From positions 1-64,000 of the forward strand of contig JBMYMD010000008.1 of assembly GCA_049596955.1 (NCBI GenBank): a stretch of DNA of 64,000 bases, in the 5' to 3' direction. The notes under the pieces were generated by a model that ran no database searches, had not been told where the DNA came from, and was given only the letters and a program-made list of their open reading frames with translations. The position numbers and the translations under genes are program-made. This document shows positions 44,727-54,009 of this stretch, one piece after another (position 1 is the stretch's first letter; the number at the start of each line of letters is the position of its first letter). This stretch comes from UBA3478 sp049596955 (GTDB lineage: Bacteria > Bacteroidota > Bacteroidia > Flavobacteriales > Flavobacteriaceae).

Positions 44727-45332
44727 ATGTTTACACAGAAAGCGTTCGATATCTTTAATCAAGCTATTTCAATCTATCACATCAAAGACGATGTCGACCA
44801 AGACATGCCGTCACCTTTTGACAAAGGAAGCATAGAAGATTTACTGTTCACCAAAAACTGGATAGACACTGTACAGTGGCATTACGAAGACATAATACGC
44901 GACCCAGATATTGAACCAAATGCAGCCTTGGCACTTAAACGACAAATAGATGCCTCTAATCAAAACAGAACAGATTTAGTAGAATATTTGGACGCCTATT
45001 TTTTAGAGCTGTACAAGTCGGTTGAGATAGATGAGAATGCAAGTATCAATACAGAGAGTCCGGCCTGGGCATTTGACCGCCTTTCTATCTTGGCCTTAAA
45101 GATTTATCATATGCAGGAAGAGGCCAGTCGTGAAGACGCCTCTGAGGAGCACCTTAAAGCGTGCAAACAAAAACTCGACATATTGCTGGAGCAAAAAGAA
45201 GACCTCAGCACAGCCATTGAACAATTGCTTAACGACATTTCTCAAGGAAAAAAATACATGAAGGTGTATAAGCAGATGAAGATGTACAACGACGATGAGT
45301 TAAACCCTGTACTGCGTGCCAAAAGAAGTTAG
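44727..45332 (+). CDS. DUF4254-domain protein
   Basis: 201 residues, soluble, largely helical. It matches the DUF4254 family as I know it: an N-terminal helix with FDIFNQAISIYH, LLFTKNWIDTVQWHYEDIIR, the segment TESPAWAFDRLSILALKIYHM, and a C-terminal coiled-coil-like region. The biochemical role is not known. It overlaps the GT9 gene by 17 bp, and this pairing suggests a helper role in lipid A-core or other heptose-type glycosylation (inference). An imperfect -7 box, TATCTTAG, lies at about 44700. Confidence 0.82.
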   Translation: MFTQKAFDIFNQAISIYHIKDDVDQDMPSPFDKGSIEDLLFTKNWIDTVQWHYEDIIRDPDIEPNAALALKRQIDASNQNRTDLVEYLDAYFLELYKSVEIDENASINTESPAWAFDRLSILALKIYHMQEEASREDASEEHLKACKQKLDILLEQKEDLSTAIEQLLNDISQGKKYMKVYKQMKMYNDDELNPVLRAKRS

Positions 45333-46314
45333 AATATTATTTATTCGTTTTTCTGCCATGGGAGATGTGGCCATGTGCCTGCCTGTACTAAAAACCTTTC
45401 AAAACAAATATCCTAATCACCGTATTTCAATATTGACTAAAGAGGCCTTTATTCCATTGTTTAAAGACCTTTCAAACATTGAGTTTATCGGACTGAAAAA
45501 AGGAGAAGGCATCTTTTCATTACTGCAACGGATCTCGAAGCTGCAGCCTTTTCATTTGGTGTTGGATTTGCATTCGAGCTTGCGATCTGCTTTTGTCTGT
45601 TCAGCACTTGCTTTAAAAGGTGCTAAAACACACAAAATAGATAAGCGCAGAGCAGCTAAAAAAAAGTTTTTAAACACCGAAAGCGCTTTGTTAAAGCCTA
45701 TTACTTCCCAGGCTCAAGCCTATTTAAACGTCGTTGAACATTTTGGATTTAAACTGAACATCAAAGAATTAAGCCCAATACAATCAGCAAAGAAGAATTC
45801 AAACCAAAGGCGTATAGGAGTGGCTCCCTTCGCTGCTCATTCTTCTAAGACCTACCCTGAAGATTTAATGCAGACCCTTATTGAAAAGATCTGTAACATA
45901 AATTCAGGCAATCAAGTCATTTTATTTGGTGCACCCGGGAGTCAACAGGAGCAACTTAAACAGTGGTGTGGCAATTCGACTCAGCTTAAAACTAATGCTG
46001 GATTGAGCCTCGATAAAGAATTGGTCTTAATGACCCAATTAGATCTTATGATCAGTATGGATTCCGCAAATGGTCATATGGCGGCAAACGTCGGCGTTCC
46101 TGTAATTACCCTTTGGGGAAGCACTCACCCTTATGCAGGATATCAACCTCTTTTTCAACCTTTTAAAAACAGTTTTTTGCCAGATTACGAGCGGTATCCA
46201 CAACTGCCCTCTTCTATTTTTGGTGAGCGAGAAATAAGAGGATATGAAGACGCCATGCGCTCCATAAATCAAGAGTCAATACTCTCACGCGTCAAGGAGA
46301 TATTAAATTTGTAA
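45316..46314 (+). CDS. Glycosyltransferase family 9 (heptosyltransferase-like)
   Basis: 332 residues of GT-B fold: N-terminal LFIRFSAMGDVAMCLPVL, FHLVLDLHSSLRSAF, APFAAHSSKTYP, and the sugar-nucleotide region DLMISMDSANGHMAANVGVPVITLWGST in two parts, as in ADP-heptose:LPS heptosyltransferases. It probably adds heptose or a related sugar in LPS core assembly. The start is GTG at 45316 within the end of the DUF4254 gene; I see no better start. One base separates its stop from the patatin ATG. Confidence 0.88.
   Translation: MPKEVRILFIRFSAMGDVAMCLPVLKTFQNKYPNHRISILTKEAFIPLFKDLSNIEFIGLKKGEGIFSLLQRISKLQPFHLVLDLHSSLRSAFVCSALALKGAKTHKIDKRRAAKKKFLNTESALLKPITSQAQAYLNVVEHFGFKLNIKELSPIQSAKKNSNQRRIGVAPFAAHSSKTYPEDLMQTLIEKICNINSGNQVILFGAPGSQQEQLKQWCGNSTQLKTNAGLSLDKELVLMTQLDLMISMDSANGHMAANVGVPVITLWGSTHPYAGYQPLFQPFKNSFLPDYERYPQLPSSIFGEREIRGYEDAMRSINQESILSRVKEILNL
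46304..46311 (+). promoter_or_regulatory. -7 box TAAATTTG for the patatin gene
   Basis: Perfect TAnnTTTG within the last codons of the GT9 gene, four bases before the patatin ATG at 46316. It would allow the patatin gene to be transcribed on its own. Confidence 0.45.
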
Positions 46315-46315
46315 T

Positions 46316-47092
46316 ATGGCAAAAGAGACACCAAAAAAAATAGCGTTGATTTTATCAGGAGGAGGCATACGTGGTATTGCTCATATTGGTCTACTCAAAG
46401 CTATGCGAGAATTTGAACTCGAGGCAGATGAAGTATCGGGGGCTTCGATAGGTGCCCTAGTGGGTGCATTATACAGCAATGGCAATCCCTGCGAAGAAAT
46501 CCTCAATTTTTTTAAAGAAACACCGCTTTTTCGCCCAAATAACTTTGCTTTCAGTAAAGCAGGTCTTTTTGATACCGACAAATATCACAAGGTTTTACAA
46601 TCATACCTTGGACATTCGAGCTTTGAGGCTCTAAAATCAAAATTGTATGTAATTGCAACAGAATTAGGCGAAGGAAGAGAAGTGGTTTTTAATGAAGGAG
46701 AATTAATAAGACCTTTATTGGCTAGCGCAGCGCTTCCACCTGTTTTTAGCCCTGTTGAAATAAATCAAAAAATCTATGCTGACGGAGGGATACTAAACAA
46801 CTTTCCATCCGAGTATGTGTCAAAAAAAAGTTTAAAAATTGGCTCAAATACTACGGTTATCAATCCTTTAGCCAAGAAAGACATCAGTAATGCAATTCAA
46901 TTGACAACACGCGTCTCGACCATTATGATTCACTCGTCCACCGCCAAAAAGCTCGATGGTTGCGACATTTATATCGCTCCTAAAGAGCTGAGGTCCATAG
47001 GCTTATTAGATAAGACTTCAATAGAAAAAGCCTATGAAATCGGTTATGAGCACGCCTCTAAAGCGATTGAATCTTACTTAAACGCTAAATGA
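46316..47092 (+). CDS. Patatin-like phospholipase
   Basis: 258 residues. Oxyanion motif SGGGIRGIAHIG (about 14-25), nucleophile GASIG (about 41-45) and catalytic Asp in YADGGILNNFP (about 155) form the Ser-Asp dyad of patatins. No signal peptide is present, so it probably acts on lipid acyl esters from the cytoplasmic side. Its 3' end abuts the convergent reductase gene with no gap. Confidence 0.92.
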   Translation: MAKETPKKIALILSGGGIRGIAHIGLLKAMREFELEADEVSGASIGALVGALYSNGNPCEEILNFFKETPLFRPNNFAFSKAGLFDTDKYHKVLQSYLGHSSFEALKSKLYVIATELGEGREVVFNEGELIRPLLASAALPPVFSPVEINQKIYADGGILNNFPSEYVSKKSLKIGSNTTVINPLAKKDISNAIQLTTRVSTIMIHSSTAKKLDGCDIYIAPKELRSIGLLDKTSIEKAYEIGYEHASKAIESYLNAK

Positions 47093-48136
47093 TTAGACGT
47101 CGTCAAAGTCAATGGATAGGGGGGCTTCTGTAACTTTTGCTTGGCACGCCAAGGTTAGACCTTGCGCTATTTCACTATCGGTTAAAATTTGGTTTTTCAC
47201 CATTTCTACCGCCCCTTTCTTAACTTTACAAATGCAGCTGCTGCAAACTCCTCCCTGACAAGAATAAGGAGCGTCTAAATCGTTTTCTAGCAAACTATCC
47301 AAGACCAATTTGTCTGCCGGCGCCATAATACTATGTGTAACGCCATCGATAAGCACATCGATTTGTACCTGACCTTCAATGCTGCTGCTAACCTCTTCTT
47401 GTTCTGAATAAAATAACTCGTATAAAATTTTATCCTGTGGTAATCCGTAATTCTGTAGTGTTTCTCTTAAGGTTTGAATCATGCCTTCTGGCCCGCACAA
47501 ATAAGCGAGGTCTAATGCAGGCTGACTAAAAGTATTCTTCAGCGTATGAAGACATAGGGCGTTATCTATGCGCCCAAACGCACCTTTGTCAGAAGCAGCT
47601 CTACTATAGGTTCTAAATAGCCTTAAACGTTTTGGATAGGCGGCTACAAGCTGATCTAATTCTTCAGCGAACATTTCGTCTGCCTCAGACTGATTTCCAT
47701 AAAGCAGATAAACTGTATTTGAATTGTGATTTGAAAGCGCTTCTTTAGCAATACTCATTATAGGAGTGATTCCGCTACCAGCAGCGACACAAAGGATGTT
47801 TTTTGAACGCCATCTGTTGTTTTCAAAGGTGAATCGCCCTTCTGGACTAGATACCAGTAAGGCATCACCTACTGACACTTCTCGATTGGCATAAACTGAA
47901 AATTTACCCTGAGGAATTTCTTTTACACCCATGACGAGCTGATCCTCGTTAGGCGCGGCACAAATAGAATAGGATCTCCTAATAGTCTCTCCTTGATGTT
48001 GGTGTTCAACGGTTGCGTATTGGCCCGCCTTAAAGGCATACCTTTTTTTGAGTTCTTTTGGGATTTCAAAACTTAAGGCTACAGCTTTATCAGTAAGACG
48101 TCTGACCTGCTTTACCTTTAGGGAGTTAAAATTCAT
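47093..48136 (-). CDS. Ferredoxin-NADP reductase with C-terminal 2Fe-2S domain (PaaE-like)
   Basis: 347 residues: an FAD domain with RRSYSICA (about 52-59), NAD(P) domain with LCVAAGSGITPIMSIAKEAL and LCGPEGMIQTLRE, then a plant-type ferredoxin domain (about 260-347) whose cluster ligands are in CQGGVCSSCICKV and LACQAKV. The layout is that of PaaE-type reductases, which feed electrons from NAD(P)H to oxygenases or other acceptors. No oxygenase gene is nearby, so the partner is unknown. Confidence 0.92.
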   Translation of the reverse strand: MNFNSLKVKQVRRLTDKAVALSFEIPKELKKRYAFKAGQYATVEHQHQGETIRRSYSICAAPNEDQLVMGVKEIPQGKFSVYANREVSVGDALLVSSPEGRFTFENNRWRSKNILCVAAGSGITPIMSIAKEALSNHNSNTVYLLYGNQSEADEMFAEELDQLVAAYPKRLRLFRTYSRAASDKGAFGRIDNALCLHTLKNTFSQPALDLAYLCGPEGMIQTLRETLQNYGLPQDKILYELFYSEQEEVSSSIEGQVQIDVLIDGVTHSIMAPADKLVLDSLLENDLDAPYSCQGGVCSSCICKVKKGAVEMVKNQILTDSEIAQGLTLACQAKVTEAPLSIDFDDV

Positions 48137-48212
48137 GCGCTTTTCTTTTTTTACAAAGGTAAGGGTATACTTTTTATGTGAATGCCTATTTTTACACCAC
48201 CTAAACCTATTT

Positions 48213-49679
48213 ATGAGAAATTATTTTTCACTACAGCTCAAACAATTGTTTAGATCTCCTACATGGGGCCAAACACTTTGGATGAGAATTCTAGTTGGCT
48301 TTTTTGTATTGTATTTTGTTGCTGTTTTTTTATTACTAGGGATAGGTCTTTTTTTCATTATCGAAGAATTAGAGCTTGGAGACCCTTTGGATGTCGTTCA
48401 TGGATACATGCTTTTCTATGTTTTAGGGGATTTGGTTTTTCGCTACCTCATGCAAAAAATGCCAGTTGCAGACATCAAACAATACCTTTATTTGCCCATT
48501 AAAAAAGGAAAAATCGTTAGGCTTAATTTACTTAAATCCTTGTTTTCGTTTTTTAACGTAAGCCACCTCTTTTTCATTATACCATTCGGTATTATTCTTA
48601 TTGTTGAAGGCTATCCTGTTGCTGAGACTTGTGTTTGGATGGTCTCAATATACATCGCACTATTGGCAAATCACTTTTTGAATATGCTAGTAAACAACAG
48701 CAAGATGGTTTTTGGCATAATGCTAAGTCTTCTTCTTGGCTTGTTGTCTCTTCAATTTTATTTTGGTGTAGATGTCACTCCTTTTAGTTTTGCGATTTTC
48801 GCACCTTTTTCTAGCCTAAATCTGCTGGTTACAGCAGGTTTGATTTTATGGGCAGTAGTCTTGTACACCCTTGTGTTTTATCAATACCGGGCTCAAATGT
48901 ATTTGGATGCGGGGCTTTTAGACAAGAAGATTAAGTTTAGGGAAAACGAATACAAGTTCTTAGAGCGTTTTGGGCCTTTAGCACCTTTCTTGAAGATGGA
49001 TTTAGCCTTAATTACCCGAAACAAAAGATCAAAAAGCGCTGTGATTGCTGGGTTTATATTCGTTTTTTACGGCTTATTGTTTTTTACAGGAGCGGTCGAA
49101 TCGTATGAGTCTCCGGCTTGGCAATTCTTTGCTGGGATTTTCGTTACAGGAGGCTTTATGTTTAGCTTTGGACAATACGTGCCTAGCTGGGATAGCGCGT
49201 ATTATCCTCTATTAATGAGTCAAAATATACGTTACATTGATTACCTGAATTCGAAATGGTATCTCGTTCAAATTGCGACAATTATTTCGACCTTACTTGC
49301 GACATTTTATTTGTATTTGGGCTGGGATGCCTATCGCTATGTACTTTTAGGGATGATCTACAATTTGGGAATCAACTCGTATCTCGTATTATGGGGAGGG
49401 GCTTTTGTCAAGACAAAAATCGACTTAAGCTCTAACAAAAAGGCCTTTGGAGATAAAAGTGCCTTTAATTACAAAACAATGCTTTTGATTTTACCCAAAT
49501 TAGCGCTACCCCTGCTCATATATGGATTAACCGCCTATTATTTCTCTCACGAATTAGCGAGTATTGCCATTATTGTGATATCAATTTTAGGTTTCACACT
49601 TAAAAAGCCGGTATTCCGTCAAATTGAAAAAGTTTACAAAAAAGAAAAATATACCACTCTTAAAGCCTATAAATCATGA
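48213..49679 (+). CDS. ABC exporter permease, DUF5687-like
   Basis: 488 residues with about 10-12 hydrophobic segments and little else. N-terminal FSLQLKQLFRSPTWGQTLW and the central LALITRNKRSKSAVIAGF match the Bacteroidota DUF5687 family. It is coupled (ATGA) to an ABC ATPase gene, which identifies the pair as an ABC-2-like exporter; the substrate is unknown. An open frame reaches back to 48048 but would run over the opposite-strand reductase gene; the ATG at 48213 gives the family N-terminus. Confidence 0.85.
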   Translation: MRNYFSLQLKQLFRSPTWGQTLWMRILVGFFVLYFVAVFLLLGIGLFFIIEELELGDPLDVVHGYMLFYVLGDLVFRYLMQKMPVADIKQYLYLPIKKGKIVRLNLLKSLFSFFNVSHLFFIIPFGIILIVEGYPVAETCVWMVSIYIALLANHFLNMLVNNSKMVFGIMLSLLLGLLSLQFYFGVDVTPFSFAIFAPFSSLNLLVTAGLILWAVVLYTLVFYQYRAQMYLDAGLLDKKIKFRENEYKFLERFGPLAPFLKMDLALITRNKRSKSAVIAGFIFVFYGLLFFTGAVESYESPAWQFFAGIFVTGGFMFSFGQYVPSWDSAYYPLLMSQNIRYIDYLNSKWYLVQIATIISTLLATFYLYLGWDAYRYVLLGMIYNLGINSYLVLWGGAFVKTKIDLSSNKKAFGDKSAFNYKTMLLILPKLALPLLIYGLTAYYFSHELASIAIIVISILGFTLKKPVFRQIEKVYKKEKYTTLKAYKS

Positions 49680-50383
49680 TCGAAGTCAATAATATCATTA
49701 AATCTTACAAAAAAGAAGTCGTTCTTGACATCGAACAACTACACATTGGCAGAGGAGAAGTGTTAGGATTAGTCGGAAATAACGGCGCAGGAAAAACTAC
49801 GCTTTTCAGTTTGCTACTTGACTTGATCAAAGCGAATCAAGGTCACATAACAAATAAAGAAATTAGAGTAGACCAAAGCGAAGATTGGAAGTCTCATACC
49901 GCAGCGTTTTTGGACGAATCTTTTTTGATAGGCTATCTATCTCCAGAAGAGTATTTCACTTTTATAGGTTCCCTCAGAGGGCTCAACAAACAAGAAGTCT
50001 TAGAATTTGTGGGTGGCTTTGAAGATTTTTTCAATGGCGAAGTGCTCAACAAGAAAAAATACATCAGAGATTTTTCAAAGGGAAACATGAAGAAAATAGG
50101 TATTGTTGCGGCGTTCATCGGAGAGCCTGAAATTGTAATTCTAGATGAACCCTTTGCCAATTTAGATCCTTCTACTCAGATCAGACTTAAAACCTTGATT
50201 GAGCACTATACGGAAAAACACAATGGATGCTTATTGATCTCCAGTCACGACTTGCACCACATCACAGATGTGTGCAATCGAATCGTATTGTTAGACAAAG
50301 GAAAAGTAGTCAAGGACAACCTAAAGTCAGAACAAACCCTGGTCGACCTCAAAAAATACTTTGAAAACGAAATTGCCAAGTAA
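49676..50383 (+). CDS. ABC transporter ATP-binding protein
   Basis: 235 residues with all ABC motifs: Walker A GLVGNNGAGKTTLF (about 33-46), signature variant RDFSKGNMKKIGI (about 130-142), Walker B EIVILDEPFANLDP (about 152-165) and the H-loop ISSHDLHH. It is the energising partner of the permease before it. The stop is directly followed by the ATG of the PorW/SprE gene, so the three are probably one operon. Confidence 0.95.
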   Translation: MIEVNNIIKSYKKEVVLDIEQLHIGRGEVLGLVGNNGAGKTTLFSLLLDLIKANQGHITNKEIRVDQSEDWKSHTAAFLDESFLIGYLSPEEYFTFIGSLRGLNKQEVLEFVGGFEDFFNGEVLNKKKYIRDFSKGNMKKIGIVAAFIGEPEIVILDEPFANLDPSTQIRLKTLIEHYTEKHNGCLLISSHDLHHITDVCNRIVLLDKGKVVKDNLKSEQTLVDLKKYFENEIAK

Positions 50384-52870
50384 ATGAAGCTAAGTCGCTT
50401 TTCAAGAACTGCATCAATCAATCTCAATTATTTGAGTTGTGCAGTCATTGGCGCGTTTATTTTGAATTCGTGTAGCACCCAAAAAGACAAGTTTATCAAT
50501 AGAAACTGGCACGAGTTAAACACAACCTATAATGTCTTATATAACGGAAATATCGCGTTAGAGACCGGATTGAGTCAGCTTAAGGCTGAACAAAAGAACA
50601 ACTATTTTGACTTACTTCCTGTTGAACCTTTTCCCACAGAGAAGTTTGATGTCTTTTTAGATGATGTTGCCAATGATGAAAATTTTGAACGAGCCGAAGA
50701 AAAAGCAACCAAAGCTATTCAAAAGCACAGCATGGTATTCGCTTCGAAACAAAAGAATCAGAGTATTGAAAACGCTTATTTTTTATTGGGTAAGGCTCGT
50801 TATTATGACCAGCGCTTTGTGCCTGCTATAGAAGCTTTTACCAAGGTGCTTAGCCAAAGCAGAATAGAATCTAATAAGGCTTTGGCCAATATATGGATTG
50901 CCAAAATATACTATAGAACAGATAATATCGAACGGGCTCAGTCTCAATTGCTAAAGGTGAAAATAGACAGGGTCGACAGAGAGGTGGCTCTCGAATATTA
51001 TTTAATTCAATCTCAGATTGCTTTAGAAACCAAAAGTACTGAAGCCTCAAGAGCTTATCTTCGAAAGGCAGTAGCTTTAGCTGAATTAGGAGAAAAAAAG
51101 GCCAGATGGGCTTTTCTTTTGGGACAATTGTATGAACGAGATCAAAAATGGGACAGCGCCTATCAAGCCTACAAAGAAGTCATTAGAATAGGGCATAGAT
51201 CCCCTGCACTACTGCAATTATCAGCCAAACTGAGCGCTATCAATTTATGGGAAGATGAAGATGAAGCCCTACAAGAGTTAAAACAAATAGAGGATTATTG
51301 GGAATACAGAGCTTTTAAACCATTTGCCGAGCGGGCTGAGGCAAAACTTAGAATGCGCAAAGGCGAAGACAGTTTGGCCATGTCAAAGTATGCTCAATCC
51401 AATTTTGGAGCTCAGGGAAAATTCAAAACCCTTCTTCGAGAAAACTATAGAGATCAAGCGATCTACTTTTTTGACAGGCAAGAACTTTTATTGGCTGCAA
51501 ATTATTACGACAGTTTATATCCGCTCCTTACTTCTTCCAAAGAGAAGAGAGAGGTATCCAAAAAAATAAAGAGCTTGTCCGATCTCAAAATGCATTCTCG
51601 CCAAATCACAAAGGCAGACAGCATACTATTTTTAATGAACCTCAATGAAGCCGAGCGAACTGAATTTGTGGTCAATGCGCTAAAAAAACAAATTATTCAA
51701 GAACAGCAGCGTAAACAAAAAGCCTCAGAGCGCAATGTTTCTCAGGGAAACTTTTACTTTGACAATGCGCAAAGAATCACTAGAGGAAGAGCAAACTTTC
51801 GATTAAAATGGGGGGCAATACTCAAATCAGATAATTGGTTTTTAAAATCTTCTAATCAAGGTGGAGTCACACAATTTATCGAAAAAACCACAAAAAAAGA
51901 CAACTCACAAGACAGTTTGATAGTTGTTGCACAAGAAATGTTAAGTGCATTGCCGAGCACTAAACGCGCCTCAGACAGCTTATTACAATTGATTGATTTT
52001 CAAAACTTTCAAATCAATCTATTGTATGAATATCGTTTCCGTTTAACCGAAAAAGCTAAAATGGGATTCTCTCAATTAGCCGAGAAAAAGGAGGCATACG
52101 TAAAATTACCTGCACGTTTTGAACTTTATAAAATTGCATTAAATCAGTCTCAATTTGAGAGGGCAGAGGATTTGAAAAGAGCCATAATCAATGAGTTTCC
52201 TCAATCGATTCAAGCAGAATACCTCCAAAACATAAACAGCACAAACTATAAGGAGGCATTAGCCGATCTGAATGCCAACAAAGACAAATTACTTATAACA
52301 GCGGACAGCTTATTTCAATCTAAGAAATATGATGAGTTGATACAGCTTGCTAAAAACAACGCCTTTGTAGTTTTCGATCGTTCGGTAAAAGCACAGTTAG
52401 ATTATTACGAATTGCTAGCTATTTTGAGAGCAAAAGGAATAAAGGCTTTTGAGCCTAAATTGGCACAGTTTAAAGCCCTATACCCAGAAGCAGAAAAACA
52501 AAAGTTGGTAAACACGCTCAGCAAATTATTTCAAGATAGAGAACAAAAAGATTCAAGTTCTTGCTACATTCTTTGGAGAGTGGCGGACTATAATGATCAG
52601 CAAATTAACGACCTAATAGTTGAGATCAAAAAGGCCTCGACTTCGTTTACTCCTATAAAACAAGACGTTTTCATTGATTATTTCGACAAAGAGATGAAAA
52701 TTATCGTTCTATCTGATTTTGAGGATGATAAAGATGCATCCATTTTTTTAACTTTAAACCAAAATTTGAACCGAACTGATTTAATAGGTATCTTTAAAAA
52801 AGAAGATTATGAGAGGGCACAACTAGATAAAGTATTATTTCAAAGAATAAATACCGAATTGAATCGTTAA
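50384..52870 (+). CDS. porW: PorW/SprE-like T9SS and gliding lipoprotein
   Basis: 828 residues. A lipoprotein signal ends in FILNSC; the mature start STQKDKFINRNWHELNTTYN followed by VLYNGNIALE is characteristic of SprE/PorW. The rest is helical TPR-like repeats (for example AYFLLGKARYYDQRFVPAIE), about 100-420 and 600-720. The family is needed for type IX secretion and gliding and is thought to link periplasmic ring components with the outer membrane. It sits between an ABC exporter and bactofilin, not with core por genes. Confidence 0.88.
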   Translation: MKLSRFSRTASINLNYLSCAVIGAFILNSCSTQKDKFINRNWHELNTTYNVLYNGNIALETGLSQLKAEQKNNYFDLLPVEPFPTEKFDVFLDDVANDENFERAEEKATKAIQKHSMVFASKQKNQSIENAYFLLGKARYYDQRFVPAIEAFTKVLSQSRIESNKALANIWIAKIYYRTDNIERAQSQLLKVKIDRVDREVALEYYLIQSQIALETKSTEASRAYLRKAVALAELGEKKARWAFLLGQLYERDQKWDSAYQAYKEVIRIGHRSPALLQLSAKLSAINLWEDEDEALQELKQIEDYWEYRAFKPFAERAEAKLRMRKGEDSLAMSKYAQSNFGAQGKFKTLLRENYRDQAIYFFDRQELLLAANYYDSLYPLLTSSKEKREVSKKIKSLSDLKMHSRQITKADSILFLMNLNEAERTEFVVNALKKQIIQEQQRKQKASERNVSQGNFYFDNAQRITRGRANFRLKWGAILKSDNWFLKSSNQGGVTQFIEKTTKKDNSQDSLIVVAQEMLSALPSTKRASDSLLQLIDFQNFQINLLYEYRFRLTEKAKMGFSQLAEKKEAYVKLPARFELYKIALNQSQFERAEDLKRAIINEFPQSIQAEYLQNINSTNYKEALADLNANKDKLLITADSLFQSKKYDELIQLAKNNAFVVFDRSVKAQLDYYELLAILRAKGIKAFEPKLAQFKALYPEAEKQKLVNTLSKLFQDREQKDSSSCYILWRVADYNDQQINDLIVEIKKASTSFTPIKQDVFIDYFDKEMKIIVLSDFEDDKDASIFLTLNQNLNRTDLIGIFKKEDYERAQLDKVLFQRINTELNR

Positions 52871-52883
52871 AATATAACACCTC

Positions 52884-53378
52884 ATGTTCAAAACAGGACA
52901 AAAATTATTAGAAAAATTAAAACACGAAAACGAAATGTTCGACGGTAAAACAGGAAAATTTATGGGAGAAAGCCAAGGCAATCAGCCGAATAGAATTGAG
53001 AAGAATACCACAATTACTGGTAATATTGTGTCTAAGAACGATTTTAGAATAGACGGAAAATTAGAAGGAGACATCAAAACATCTGGAAAAGTAGTTATTG
53101 GTCAAAACGGAAGGATAAATGGTAAAATAGAATGTGTAAGTGCTGATGTGGAGGGTTATTTCACAGGAGACATCTCAGTAAGCGACACACTTTCTCTCAA
53201 AGAAACTGCCACTATAGAAGGAACTGTTAAAGCAGGAAAACTGCAAATTGTTCCAGGAGCTAAGTTCAACGCCAAATGCCAAATGAGTTCAAGATCAGCA
53301 CCTTTATCAGCTGACAAATCAATGCCTACGCCCGCCAAGACCATTGGTGTTGAAGAAAACAAACAAAATATTGCCTAA
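52884..53378 (+). CDS. Bactofilin (polymer-forming cytoskeletal protein)
   Basis: 164 residues. A central right-handed beta-helix domain (about 38-130) with the repeating short strands of bactofilins: NTTITGNIVSKNDFRIDGKL, EGDIKTSGKVVIGQNGRING, KIECVSADVEGYFTGDI. Flanking N- and C-terminal tails are disordered and polar. Bactofilins polymerise without nucleotide and position envelope enzymes. Start at 52884; the in-frame ATG at 52935 (MFDGKTG) would give a shorter tail. The 3' end overlaps the atpZ frame. Confidence 0.92.
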   Translation: MFKTGQKLLEKLKHENEMFDGKTGKFMGESQGNQPNRIEKNTTITGNIVSKNDFRIDGKLEGDIKTSGKVVIGQNGRINGKIECVSADVEGYFTGDISVSDTLSLKETATIEGTVKAGKLQIVPGAKFNAKCQMSSRSAPLSADKSMPTPAKTIGVEENKQNIA

Positions 53379-53568
53379 GCCTTCACGCTATATTGAGTAT
53401 ACAGGAATGGGAATAAAGATGTTCTTGTATATTCTGATAGGTAATTGGATAGGCACAAAAACTGCAGCTTCTACTAATAAAGAATATTGGGAACCACTAT
53501 TGACCATGATAGGGGTAGGTTTGGCTATGTATACCATCATTGCTGACGTCATTCGAAAAAGCAATTGA
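53344..53568 (+). CDS. atpZ: AtpZ/AtpI-family protein
   Basis: Up to 74 residues with two membrane helices (about 22-38 and 50-67): GMGIKMFLYILIGNWIGTK and PLLTMIGVGLAMYTIIADVI. AtpZ/AtpI proteins help ATP synthase assembly or act as ion channels in the same operon. The start is uncertain: TTG 53344, GTG 53347 and TTG 53350 all lie inside the bactofilin gene, while ATG 53407 would cut the usual N-terminus short. The position before atpB supports the call. Confidence 0.82.
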   Translation: MVLKKTNKILPKPSRYIEYTGMGIKMFLYILIGNWIGTKTAASTNKEYWEPLLTMIGVGLAMYTIIADVIRKSN

Positions 53569-53921
53569 AAAAGCAACTTTATATCGCAGGATTAATTTTG
53601 GCTTCATTAACTCACTTGGCAGTCAATTTTAGCCAAAGATTGTTGATCATTTACCTCTTTTTTTATCTCTTTTCTTGGGCTTTTCTCACTGTAGTGTATC
53701 GGCTTAATGCAAAGCACAATTTCCAAAATGTAGGATTTATCTTTTTGATTTCAGTGTTCATTAAACCCATGTTATACGGGATATTTTGGCGTTCTTCTTT
53801 TGCCCTTTTTTCGAGCGAATCAAATTACCACCTGCAAAACGACCTGTTGCCCTTTCTACTTTCAACCATTTTAGAGGTTATCGTATTAATTCAATGGTTA
53901 GCCCGTTCAGAAAATACTTGA
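53565..53921 (+). CDS. Four-helix membrane protein upstream of atpB
   Basis: 118 residues with four predicted membrane segments (about 5-22, 26-46, 56-75, 90-112). It sits exactly where ATP synthase subunit I is often coded and probably corresponds to the flavobacterial DUF6168 type, though I can identify it only by position and topology. It starts with TTG, overlapping the atpZ stop (TTGA). A role in Fo assembly is an inference from context. Confidence 0.65.
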   Translation: MKKQLYIAGLILASLTHLAVNFSQRLLIIYLFFYLFSWAFLTVVYRLNAKHNFQNVGFIFLISVFIKPMLYGIFWRSSFALFSSESNYHLQNDLLPFLLSTILEVIVLIQWLARSENT

Positions 53922-53973
53922 GTCGTCTGGTCAAAAAAGCCAAAAAATAGCTAGACTTTTCTATCACTTTAAT

Positions 53974-53981
53974 TACATTTG
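53974..53981 (+). promoter_or_regulatory. -7 box TACATTTG for the atpBEFHAG operon
   Basis: Perfect TAnnTTTG 28 bp before the atpB ATG, in the only sizeable gap (88 bp) between porW and atpE. It suggests that the ATP synthase genes have a promoter separate from the genes upstream. Confidence 0.6.
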
Positions 53982-54009
53982 CACAAAATTTTGAAAGACC
54001 AACTCAAGC

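Noticed and set aside
47093..48136. Reductase as part of a phenylacetate degradation operon
   Set aside because: No paaABCD or other phenylacetate genes are nearby; similarity is only to the general PaaE-type architecture.
48048..48212. N-terminal extension of the DUF5687-like permease
   Set aside because: It overlaps the opposite-strand reductase gene, has no membrane-protein character, and the family N-terminus begins at 48213.
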